Source: Patagioenas fasciata (taxonomy: Eukaryota; Chordata; Aves; Columbiformes; Columbidae). From it: a DNA stretch of 64,000 bases. The stretch spans positions 22,464,867 through 22,528,866 of the forward strand of contig NC_092525.1 of the NCBI RefSeq assembly GCF_037038585.1, given 5' to 3'. The position numbers and the translations under genes are program-made. Under the pieces are notes generated by a model. It saw only the letters and a program-made list of their open reading frames with translations. It ran no database searches and was not told where the DNA came from. Below are positions 55,985 through 64,000 of this stretch, one piece after another (position 1 is the first letter of the stretch; each line of letters opens with the position of its first letter).

Positions 55985-56075
55985 ATGAAGGATCAGCCCG
56001 CCGCAGCCGCCGTCCTCTGCCTGTGCCTGGTGCTGGCGGCCTCGGCAGCCTCCGCCGCGGGAGGGCTCGGAAAGG
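55985..56075 (+). CDS. TXNDC12: TXNDC12 (ERp18/19) coding exon 1, signal peptide
   Basis: TXNDC12 is a small ER-lumenal thioredoxin-fold oxidoreductase (about 172 residues) that forms and isomerises disulfides. Exon 1 encodes MKDQPAAAAVLCLCLVLAAS, continues with Ala/Ser-rich sequence and ends GGLGKG. The first 25 or so residues form a signal peptide with a Leu/Val/Cys/Ala core and an AASAA cleavage region; GLGKG matches the family just before the mature domain. The ATG is in good context (ACCATGA). The exon ends after one base of Gly31, with donor GTCAGG, a GT donor with an unusual C at +3. The mature frame joins correctly to the exon at 58191. Signal peptides of this family are poorly conserved, so the identity rests on the later exons and synteny. 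Confidence 0.93.
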
Positions 56076-58190
56076 GTCAGGCAAACGTTTCCTTCGGGCT
56101 TTCCTCTCAACTTCTGCTATTGCCATGAATGGGTGCGCGGGCGCCAGGCCGGTTTCCCGCAGCGGCAAAACGGCCCCGGGCGGCGGGGAGGGGTCGGGGG
56201 GAGACCGGGCCGGCCTGACGCTGCAGCCGTGGTTTGGGGGGAAACCGCTGGCTTGGGGCTTAAAAACGAGAGGGTATTCAAGCGATCGTTCTGTTCCGCC
56301 TAACCCCTGAGGAGTTTCCCTTTTGAGGGTTCCCGTTCTCACGTGTGGGAGGCCCGAGGTGGGGGCGCAGTCCCTCGGTGCCCCCCGCCCCGCCCGGTGC
56401 TGAGGGGCCCGTTCAGCCCTGCCTGGCCTCTGCCAGCCCCTCTGCGGCTCCTGGCAGGCGATGAATGGCTCTTCCTTCCCGCCCTCGGGTCCCCTTTTCC
56501 TTCCTGACCTCTCCTCACCTCTCCCGGGTTCTCCTTGTGTAATTACCGTGTTTAAACTTGGTTCAGCCAGGGTGCACCAGGCCCCTGAGCTTCCCCCCAA
56601 GTGGTGGCTTTAGTTTGTCCTCAGGGATCAATCTCCTCTTCGGGGCTAGTAGTAGCACAGTGAGATCAGTGGCAGCAAAGCTTTGTGGTGTGGATCCCAG
56701 CCATCCCCCTCTCGTTTTACAGTTAATTCCTCAGATGACTTCCATTCAAAAGAAACACTGCGTAATTTGTCGCACCATGCTTTTAAAAACATGCTGAAGC
56801 TCGCCACAAAGTGGGTTTTAGTTTAAAAAAGAAAAGCTTTCCAAAAGCGGGTGCTAGCTAGAACAATAGAAGGTCTTCCCTGGTTTAACATGTTGGCCTT
56901 TGAAATAGCTGACATGTCAATATTCTGAGTAAACATGTCTTGTGCTAATCCAACTGGTTTTTGCTCTGCTACGTTCAGCTGGTACAAACATAACCTTGTG
57001 CCTGAAGCTGCCTCTGCAGCTTCTCCATGTGTGTCATTGGACATGGACAAGGCATCCCCACCTTACTGCTAGCATAACTAGATATTTGATGTGTTGCATC
57101 ATATACACTCACAGTTGTTCATATCAATAGAGAAGATAAGGTAATAAAAATATTGTGCCAACTGTTCCAGCCTCCTGGATGCTGAACTGGGATGCCACGA
57201 GTTTCTGCTGACCCTGTTTTTGGCTTTCTCCAGCTTCTTTGCCATAGTAGTGTACTGGATACAAGGTCCACTTTCTCCTGTGTCAGCACTGGGCAGCGTG
57301 TGGCTCCTGACCCCTGTGTAGCTCCCAAAATCTGTCCCGCTCAGCACCCTGGGCACTGAGTGCTGTTGACTAATCCAAACCTTCAGCAACGGGACAAGTG
57401 AGGCTGAAGTTTGGTTATCCAGCACAGCCCCGTGTTACTGGAGGGATGAGGCTTCTGAGGAGCCCTTCCAGGACAGTTCCCCTGCCAACAATTCCTGGAT
57501 CTCCTCTATCTCAGCTTTCTGTGTGGCTTTCAGTCATGGGAGATAGTGCTGGGTTGGCTACAGGGTCAAAAACCCAGCAGCCCATGTTTTGGGGTTATTA
57601 AACACCAGCTTGCTCACTCTTAAGTGACATAACAAGACTTATCTGGGTGTGGGATAAAATATTTCCTGGATTGTTCAGTCACTGTAACATTCAGAAATCT
57701 ATGTAATGGTGTCCTTTCTTACTCATTGATGGTCTTATGATCAGCAGTAATACTTAGCAGTTCTAGAGCAATTATATGTTGGCCTAGGAATTTTTAAATT
57801 TTCACTTTAATTCACATTTAGTGGGATTTAGGAAGCCAAACGCTGACATTTGTCTCTAGTCAGTTAATAAATGTTCACAGGTTGAAAAAGAAAGGGGAAT
57901 AATCAGAAGGCTCTTCAATTTTAATCTATATTTGGGGAACTTTGGTGTCATTTGCATATATATATAAATATTAATGAGTGTGGTATGTTTGTGTTAATTA
58001 ATTTCAGTGGGATTCCTCATAAGACTATGTAGGTTGTTAAGTATTTGCAGAAGTCTTTCCAGAATTGGGATTATAGTTTGCTTTAAAAAAAAGAATACAA
58101 AAGGAGTTGAAAATATTCCTAATGGTTGGACTACCTTCACATTAGTTGATATGTTAAATTTTGCAGCATTTATAAACCTCCTCTTGGCAG
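56076..58190 (+). other. TXNDC12: TXNDC12 intron 1
   Basis: Phase-1 intron of 2.1 kb; its first 450 nt are still part of the CpG island. Acceptor CTCCTCTTGGCAG. No other gene seen. Confidence 0.88.
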
Positions 58191-58251
58191 GTTTTGGAGA
58201 TCATATTCATTGGAGAACACTAGAGGATGGGAAGAAAGAGGCAGCAGCCAG
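58191..58251 (+). CDS. TXNDC12: TXNDC12 coding exon 2
   Basis: 61-nt exon encoding FGDHIHWRTLEDGKKEAAA (residues 32-50), with a split Gly codon before it and a split Ser codon after it. Acceptor TTGGCAG, donor CCAG followed by GTATGT. The sequence matches the family's segment before the active-site strand almost exactly. Confidence 0.97.
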
Positions 58252-58399
58252 GTATGTTATTGAGTTTTAAATACAGAAAAGTGTCTTTAAAACATTCACA
58301 AAGGTTCTGTATCAATCCTAAATTTAACCACAGAAAATAGTAATTATTATAAAACATGAAGGTAGCTTAGGAGAGTGTTCAGATCACTATAGCTTATGA

Positions 58400-58420
58400 T
58401 TGTGTTGTGTTGTGTTGTAT
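58400..58420. repeat. (TGTGT)n pentanucleotide microsatellite
   Basis: TGTGTTGTGTTGTGTTGTAT: three to four units of a TTGTG repeat in TXNDC12 intron 2. Confidence 0.8.
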
Positions 58421-59559
58421 TATTATTGTTAACTTTGCTGAGCCATGACCTGGTTTTAAACACTGCAGTCTGGTTAAGTGATTGGAATTCTGACATGTCT
58501 TGGGAGAAGAAAATATTTTTTTGTATTTATGATAGTGAAGAAACATACAGATCTCAACCCCATAACAGGTGTTGGACTTGTACTCAATCCTCTTGAACTT
58601 GGCAGTGCTAATAGCTTCCATAAAATTCAGTGTGCCCATATAGATGAGGCCTTAATGTGGCATGAGAGAGTATTTTGTTCTGCAGAGAAAAGTCTGAACA
58701 TTTCAAACAGTAGGGAACTTATAAGTTAAGTGGAACCTTTTCTGGGTTAAGCTTTAACTCTAAAAAGAACGCTGTGTCATGAAAAGGTAAAAAAAAGACA
58801 TTTTGACACATTTTTTCTCATAATTTCTTATATTTCTTGTTAAAGTGTGAGAAGGAAAATTGTATGCTTATAAATTCTGCTAGTATTTTAAAATTTGTAA
58901 CCTAAATCTGACAATGCTGACATTCGCAGAAATTCATTCTGCCTTCTGCATTTGCTGTTAAATTGAATTTGCCCTCAAACGGATCCATCTGGCAAGTTCT
59001 ACACTGTAGTGCAGACACCATATTGACCCAAATGCTACAGTTCAAAAGTTCTACAAGTGCTTATAATTGGGTATTTTAGTATTTACTTGATATACCTGTT
59101 AAAAAAAATAATAAAAGAAAACCAATTCCACTATTTGCAGGAATAACATTGCCATTACCTTGCAATGAAGCAGAGGAAGCTTTAAAATGAGACAGGAGTG
59201 AAAGAGGGAGGGTGAGCCCTTAGGTTGAGGCAGGGTGAGCATTTCTGCTATAACACACGCTCTCCTTTTGGTGCCAAAACCACAGACCTGCTCAGTGGTT
59301 GGAGTCCTGCAGCATTTTGAGTGTGAGTTGAAGGATTGGGAGAAACAAAACCAACCAACCAAGAAAAGGCAGGCAGACCTAAAAAGCAGATTTTCTGTTC
59401 TGAGCTTAGGTCAGGAGATGAAAAGTTATGCGGAATTATCTGTTGTGCAGCAAGTGAAGTGCATCAGAGCCAGGTCTAGGAAGCTTCAATTTTGTAAACA
59501 GTGCAATGTGGAGGTGATGCTTGCAAAAGCTGTTTTTTTGGTTCCCTGTAGGAAAGGGT

Positions 59560-60650
59560 GGGGATCCGGCATTCGTACAGTTACTGGGTGTCTGGTTCTC
59601 AGGGGTAACCGCAGTACCATCGCGTTTTTAAGCAGGAGGGTGTCCCTGTGTCCCTGTGTCGGGGGTTTCCCGTAGCACGGTGATTCCCGCCTCCCCGGGG
59701 CCGCTTGCCGTGGGGACGCGCGGGGACGGCTGCGGTGACCCCGGGCGGGAGCGTGGGCTGGAGGCCGCTCCCTGGGGCTCTCCCGCGGCTGCCGGCGGCT
59801 CGGCAGGGGTTCCGGCCGCGGTTGCCCGGGCGACCGGGGGCGGGGTGCGGGTGACCTGAGCGGAAGCAGCCGCCGTCGCCGTCCGGGTCAGAATGGCGGC
59901 GGGGCGGGCGCGGGGGGAGGATGCCGCTGGTGGTGCTGTGCGGGCCGCCGGGCAGCGGCAAGAGCCGCCGGGCCGCGGAGCTGCGGGCGGCGCTGGGCGG
60001 GCCGGAGCGGCAGGCGCACGTCGTGGCCGAGGCGGAGGGCGGGCGGGCCGCGCTGCGGGCCGAGGTGGAGCGGCTGCTGAGCCGGCGTGACGTGGTGATC
60101 GTGGACGCGGGTAACGAGTTGCGGAGCATCCGGTACGAGCTGTACTGCGCGGCGCGCCAGGCGGGCACGGCGCGCTGCCTCCTGCACTGCGCGGGCGACC
60201 CCGGCGGCCCCGAAGAGCTGCCCTTCGAGGCCCCCGACCCGCGCAACCGCTGGGACCGGCCGCTCTTCACGGTGCACGGCGAGGAGCCGCTGCCGCTGGC
60301 CGACATCCGCGCCGCCCTGTTCGAGAGCGCCCCGCCGCCGCCGCACCGCGCCACCCGCGCCCAGCCCCTGCAGTCCTGCGGCTTCCTGCACCACCTCGAC
60401 CGCGCCACCCAGGACGTGGTAGCCGCCGTCATGGCCGCCCAGCGCAGCGGGGCGCAGCCCGGGGAGGTGGTTCGCGTCCCCGGCGCCGCCGAAGGGCTGG
60501 TGCTGAACCGGCCCGTGAGCTTGGCCGAGCTGAGCCGGCTGCGCAGGCAGTTCATCAGCTACACCAAGATGCAGCCCAGCGATGAAAACTTGCCCCAGCT
60601 GGCCAGCATGTTCCTGCAGTACCTAAGCCGCAGCATCCAGTGAGCCCTGT
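59560..60650 (+). promoter_or_regulatory. KTI12: CpG island, KTI12 promoter and coding region
   Basis: Abrupt G+C-rich, CpG-dense block inside the AT-rich intron of TXNDC12. The 360 nt before the KTI12 start codon are the likely promoter and 5' UTR. No TATA box. An upstream ATG at 59893 in strong context precedes the main start (see findings). The island shows that KTI12 has its own promoter within the host gene. Confidence 0.75.
59921..60643 (+). CDS. KTI12: KTI12 homologue, Elongator-associated P-loop protein, compact form
   Basis: Kti12 is a PSTK-like P-loop NTPase that works with the Elongator complex in forming 5-carbonylmethyl side chains on wobble uridine of tRNA. Single-exon frame of 240 codons. 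Visible: P-loop GPPGSGKS at 8-15; DVVIVDAGN at 57-65 followed by RYELYC at 71-76; FEAPDPRNRWDRPLF at 102-116; and a highly conserved C-terminus with LAELSRLRRQFISYTKM (201-217) and ENLPQLASMFLQYLS. The human protein has 354 residues. About 114 are missing here, in two places: the stretch between P-loop and Walker B that in the family carries a conserved D..VY.DS..EK motif, and the long linker before FEAPD. The NYIKG motif after the Walker B aspartate reads NELRS. The frame is open and the C-terminus intact, so this is not an obvious pseudogene. Nested in TXNDC12 intron 2 on the same strand, as in human. Confidence 0.93.
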   Translation: MPLVVLCGPPGSGKSRRAAELRAALGGPERQAHVVAEAEGGRAALRAEVERLLSRRDVVIVDAGNELRSIRYELYCAARQAGTARCLLHCAGDPGGPEELPFEAPDPRNRWDRPLFTVHGEEPLPLADIRAALFESAPPPPHRATRAQPLQSCGFLHHLDRATQDVVAAVMAAQRSGAQPGEVVRVPGAAEGLVLNRPVSLAELSRLRRQFISYTKMQPSDENLPQLASMFLQYLSRSIQ

Positions 60651-61214
60651 CACCTGTGTCACGCGCAGTGGTGGCTGTGGGCCTGTCCCGAAGTACTTGC
60701 AACAGTAAGAACAGGCCATCTGGCCACAGACCCCAAGGAACTTGGGTCCCACCCAGATGGATGTTGTGTCCCTGCAGCCGCTGAGCAAGCTGTATCGCTA
60801 AAAGGATCTGTGGAGATGCTGTTCCTCCTTCCCCGCTTTCTCCTCACTTGCGACTTTTGAAAAGGAGAGCTGCTCTTGCATCCCCAAGCAAGTGAAGTCT
60901 CCCATGGAGACCTAAACCCCAGTAATCACATACTGACTGAACACGAGAGCCCAAAAAGCAGTGACCATAGGGAAAACTTTTCCCTTCTGCATTGCTATAT
61001 GTATGTCTTGAATAAGAAGGTGGTCTTTCCAAGGTTGTCTCCAAATAATGTCAAACTGCAGAGGACACTTGAGGTCCAGAGCTTAAAAAGGCTGTATTTC
61101 TTTAGGGTGTGACTGTTGAAAAATATTCTGCTGGACCCAAGAGGTAGATTTGCAAACTACGCAAAAGAATGGTGCTGGCTTAGCAAACTCACATTGCTCT
61201 GTTTCAGGTTTAAC

Positions 61215-61220
61215 AATAAA
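61215..61220 (+). terminator. KTI12: KTI12 polyadenylation signal AATAAA
   Basis: Canonical AATAAA 572 nt after the KTI12 stop codon, followed within 20-40 nt by T/G-containing sequence. It gives a transcript of about 1.3-1.4 kb and would end KTI12 well before TXNDC12 exon 3. A later AATAAA (61704-61709, in CCAAATAAAG) is an alternative. Confidence 0.6.
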
Positions 61221-62906
61221 ATGTGTGCCTTAAGTGGAGTAAAGTCTTAATTTACTGCAAGACTATTTTATTGAAATAACTTTCTGTGTCTTTTCTCTAC
61301 AAGATCATAATTAAACACCTTTTAAAAACAATAGTTGTTTCACAATGAGTGCTGTCATAGGAAGAATGAGCTAAAAAATCAGTGCCTGTATGACTTGTGA
61401 TGGGTAACTTGGTTTTGCAGTTAGTTTCAACTACTTTCAGTCTTTACTATACCACATATACAGCTTATATAAACTTTTCACTTTCTGGTGGATGCTTCAT
61501 CCATCATTTTAATAAATTGTGGCTTTTGATTTTATTTGTATGTGTAATTCTACCTTGGAGGAAATGGGAAAGTGCAGCAGGGTTACTTCAGTTATAGTGG
61601 CTCTTTATCTGACATACAGGCTGCCGGGTGGGCTTGTGCATTGCAGAACTTAGAAATTACTACAGAAATGTTTTGATGTACATAAGTTTACTTTTCCAGT
61701 CCAAATAAAGAGAATAAAGGTGAGGAAGTACATTCAGTATCTAAAAATTCTGTGAGTTTTCACTGGCTATGAGTTGGTGTTTCAGGACTGTGAGCACTTC
61801 CATTTAAAATCTGCTTTGAAAATATCAACTTAAAAAAATAAAGAAGTATGTTGTAGTGCTAACTACCAGATAATTGAACTCTTCTGACGTGAAGCACTGA
61901 TTGTTGATGCTGAGAACAATGTGTATTTTCCAGACTTAAATCAGTCTCTCCTCTAAGAGGCAAAATCACTTTGGCTTGTATGGAAACAATATAAAGAAAA
62001 CAACCAACCACACAATTTTTTTATCATCAGGTAGAGGACGGTGATGTAATACAAGCTTTACCAGGGCTATGTGTATTCTTGCTCATTACTGCAAACAGAG
62101 TCCTGTGTAAAGATGATGATGATGTACCAGTTAACTTTGAATGGCAGACTTTTGTTTGAACTGCTCTAAATGCTAATTGCTTCCTCTCCATCCCTTCTGA
62201 TTCTGAAGGCTATAACTGAATGCTGCTAAGTAGAGATTTCCTTTCATACTATCTGCAACTCAAGAAAAACTTGTACTTAAGTTCTGCTAGTAATTTAGTT
62301 GTGATCGTGTGCAAAGGTGTTTGTAACTTCTCTGTGAGAAGTTCCTTTTATTTTTAACCCTAAAATGATGACAGAGTTTACAGTAGCAGAAAGCTTAAAG
62401 TTTGCTTGGCATATCCCGAAAGAAGTGTTTTTTGTGTGTCTCTCTTGATTTCTTCTTTCCCTTCACCTAGTGTTTGACTCTTCTTGCTGTTCTGGAAGCT
62501 TTATCATTATTACTGGCTTTGCTTGGATGCTCTTCCATAGCTTAAGTGGTTTACTGATAAGAGAAAAGGGATGAGATACCCAGTTCTTGTTCTTAGTCTT
62601 TCTCAGTTTATTGCCCTGGTCAGCTTTCACCAGTTCCACTATTAGATGGTAGAAACAATAACAGTGTTGGTAAGGAATTCCATATGCAGAAATGTGGAGG
62701 CAAGTGTTGTACTACCTGGACGTGCTCAACAGCAACAAAAATCACCTGTAGTTGTATCACTTTTTTGGTTAGAAAGGTAAAATTGATGTAAAATAGTCAA
62801 TTCACTTTGTAAAAGTCTTGTCTGTTCAAATGTACATGTAATAGAATTTGGTTTAGAGGCTCAACTATAAGCTTTCTTTGACAATATTTTTTCATTTTTT
62901 TTAAAG

Positions 62907-62959
62907 TGGTTTGCCTCTTATGGTTATTATCCACAAGTCTTGGTGTGGAGCTTGCAAAG
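62907..62959 (+). CDS. TXNDC12: TXNDC12 coding exon 3, active site
   Basis: 53-nt exon encoding GLPLMVIIHKSWCGACK (residues 52-68) after completing Ser51. Acceptor TTTTTTTTAAAG, donor AAAG followed by GTATGT. It holds the thioredoxin-type active site WCGAC (W63, C64, C67) characteristic of TXNDC12; related ER proteins AGR2/AGR3 have a different motif here. The rest of the thioredoxin fold and the C-terminal ER-retention signal (EDEL-type in the family) lie beyond the window. Confidence 0.97.
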
Positions 62960-63253
62960 GTATGTATATTTGATACTAGAGCTCACTGAAATTTCAAATG
63001 AAATCTTGTATACAAATCATGTAACCACGGGAAACATAAACTTTGCATTCAACATGTAGCTAACAGTATTTGTATTTCATTTAGAGCTGTGTAATGTCAC
63101 ACGACTTCAGCTGTTAGTACTGCCAACAGCCAGCTGTGCCTAAATGCCTGCAAACTAACTGCTGTAATACTGCACTTGTGTAGTGGCTGCAATTTCTGCT
63201 GTTTTAAAAAATGGAACAGAATGAATGATCTTTGAGAATTAAGTGTAAACTGC
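62960..63253 (+). other. TXNDC12: TXNDC12 intron 3 (start)
   Basis: Start of the phase-1 intron after the active-site exon. Unremarkable AT-rich sequence up to an LTR. Confidence 0.85.
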
Positions 63254-64000
63254 TGTTACAGTTTAAGGCAAGGTGGCAATAAACCGTGGCAGATGCTCCT
63301 TGTTATCCCCTTTACCTCCCACCACCCCTTCCTTTAGATTGGAAAGGTGATAAGAAAGATAAGGGGAAAGGAAGAGAGACTTAGACTTCAAGTTGAAGAG
63401 TTTTAACGGGTTTTACTAATGCTACTAATAAATAGAGAATATATATATAAAATATAAAAACCAATCTCGAATGCTGGATGTGGAGTTGGCGTCACTCCAG
63501 CAGCAGAGCTGGGTGTGCGGAGCTGGCGGCTCCAGCAGGTGCAGCTCAGGCCGGCAGAAGTCATGGGTGGGACTTCACAGCAAACTGGAAACTGGTTGCC
63601 GGGATGCAGGGCCTGAGGCCTGTAGATCACAGGCAGACAGACAGGGTCCTTTCCAGATGCTGGCCGTGGTCAAAGAGAGCATGACCCTCATGATCACCCT
63701 CTTGTATAGGGGGTATGACGATTACGGGATGGAATACTTCCGTTGATCAGTTCTAATCACCTGTTCCATCCACCCGTCCTCGAACACGCCCCTCTCACAA
63801 CGGAACGTGGGAAAACTTACCAGTCTTTCTTAGCTACCATAGTAATAAATCTAAACACGAGCTTCTTCAGCATTCCATTGGTCTCTTATCAGCACCGAGT
63901 ACAGCATCCTAGGAAAAATATGCAGGCTGAAACTCAGAAAAGTACAGCCACCTAGAAGAACTTAGCTGAAAGAAAAATCACTAAAAGAGAACCGGTCTTG
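63254..64000 (-). mobile_element. Antisense LTR of an avian ERVL-like element, running off the window
   Basis: From TGTTACAGTTTAAGG on, the sequence reads like the reverse complement of a bird endogenous-retrovirus LTR. It has the segment TAATAAATAGAGAATATATA followed by ATATAAAAACCAATCTCGAA; a G+C-rich R/U5-like block at 63.48-63.61 kb; CACAGGCAGACAGACAGGGT; and the promoter-like GGGTATGACGATTACGGGAT followed by GGAATACTTC and TTGATCAGTT. This resembles the CRE/TATA region of the solo LTR family at 40.1 kb in complement but is a different family. I see no viral gene in the window. It lies antisense in TXNDC12 intron 3, and its other end is not seen. Confidence 0.65.

Larger units (their letters stand above)
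54690..56540. promoter_or_regulatory. CpG island shared by BTF3L4 and TXNDC12
   Basis: Nearly 1.9 kb of G+C-rich, CpG-dense sequence that covers the first exons of two divergent genes. BTF3L4 reads leftward from about 55.2 kb and TXNDC12 rightward from about 55.9 kb, the same head-to-head arrangement as in human. No TATA box in either proximal region. Confidence 0.85.
58252..62906 (+). other. TXNDC12: TXNDC12 intron 2, host of KTI12
   Basis: Phase-2 intron of 4.65 kb from GTATGT to TTTTTTTTAAAG. It contains the entire intronless KTI12 gene on the same strand. A (TGTGT)n tract lies at 58400-58420. The flanks, 58.4-59.5 and 61.3-62.9 kb, show no other supportable gene. Confidence 0.92.

Noticed and set aside
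54519-56600. Long open frames on both strands around the BTF3L4/TXNDC12 CpG island
   Set aside because: Same G+C artefact; one even translates the A29 tract as a run of Phe. The real exons here are short and fixed by splice phase.
58007-58270. 87-codon plus-strand frame ending in the TXNDC12 exon 2 sequence
   Set aside because: Only its last third (58191-58251) is exon; the rest is intron read in frame, separated by a clear CTCTTGGCAG acceptor.
59599-60555. Open frames of up to 318 codons antisense to KTI12, and the plus-strand frame 59235-59675
   Set aside because: The antisense frames are shadows of the G+C-rich KTI12 codons. The other frame is low-complexity intron read-through with no family resemblance.

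Overview
This is vertebrate nuclear DNA, almost certainly from a bird. Split genes with GT-AG introns, CpG-island promoters in AT-rich surroundings, CR1-type LINE fragments (including a recognisable CR1 3' end at 35.26-35.43 kb) and ERVL-like LTRs of the kind common in songbird genomes all point that way. Gene order and orientation match the conserved block ZFYVE9 - BTF3L4 - TXNDC12 (with KTI12 nested) known from human 1p32. I cannot name the species; a passerine is a guess from the LTR types.

Layout. 1-26.5 kb, minus strand: 5' part of ZFYVE9 (SARA). The window holds a large coding exon (336-2416), the short exon with the start codon (3205-3274), a ~23 kb intron in the 5' UTR, and a non-coding first exon whose splice donor lies in a CpG island at 25.7-27.5 kb. 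The rest of ZFYVE9 lies beyond base 1. 27.6-47.5 kb: no protein-coding gene that I can support; it holds a decayed CR1/L3-like LINE (about 29.05-30.6 kb), a CR1 3' end, an internally deleted solo LTR (40.1-40.5 kb) and AT-rich unique sequence. 47.8-55.2 kb, minus strand: complete BTF3L4, five coding exons that add up to 158 codons with consistent phases, plus a non-coding first exon. 55.2-56.0 kb: divergent CpG-island promoter between BTF3L4 and TXNDC12. 55.98-64 kb, plus strand: first three coding exons of TXNDC12, up to and including the WCGAC active site, running off the end of the window. Intron 2 of TXNDC12 contains the intronless gene KTI12 on the same strand (59921-60643) with its own CpG island and polyadenylation signal. 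Intron 3 contains an antisense LTR that reaches the window end.

The genes share a neighbourhood rather than a pathway: SARA is an endosomal adaptor for TGF-beta/Smad signalling, BTF3L4 a nascent-polypeptide-associated (NAC beta-like) protein, TXNDC12 an ER thiol oxidoreductase, and KTI12 an Elongator-associated P-loop protein of tRNA wobble-uridine modification.

I found no evidence of a new multi-gene system. The most unusual item is KTI12, which is intact but about a third shorter than its human counterpart and has lost a family-conserved stretch after the P-loop; an out-of-frame upstream AUG overlaps its start. Smaller oddities are a 21-nt A tract directly behind a BTF3L4 splice donor and a 29-nt A tract just upstream of TXNDC12.
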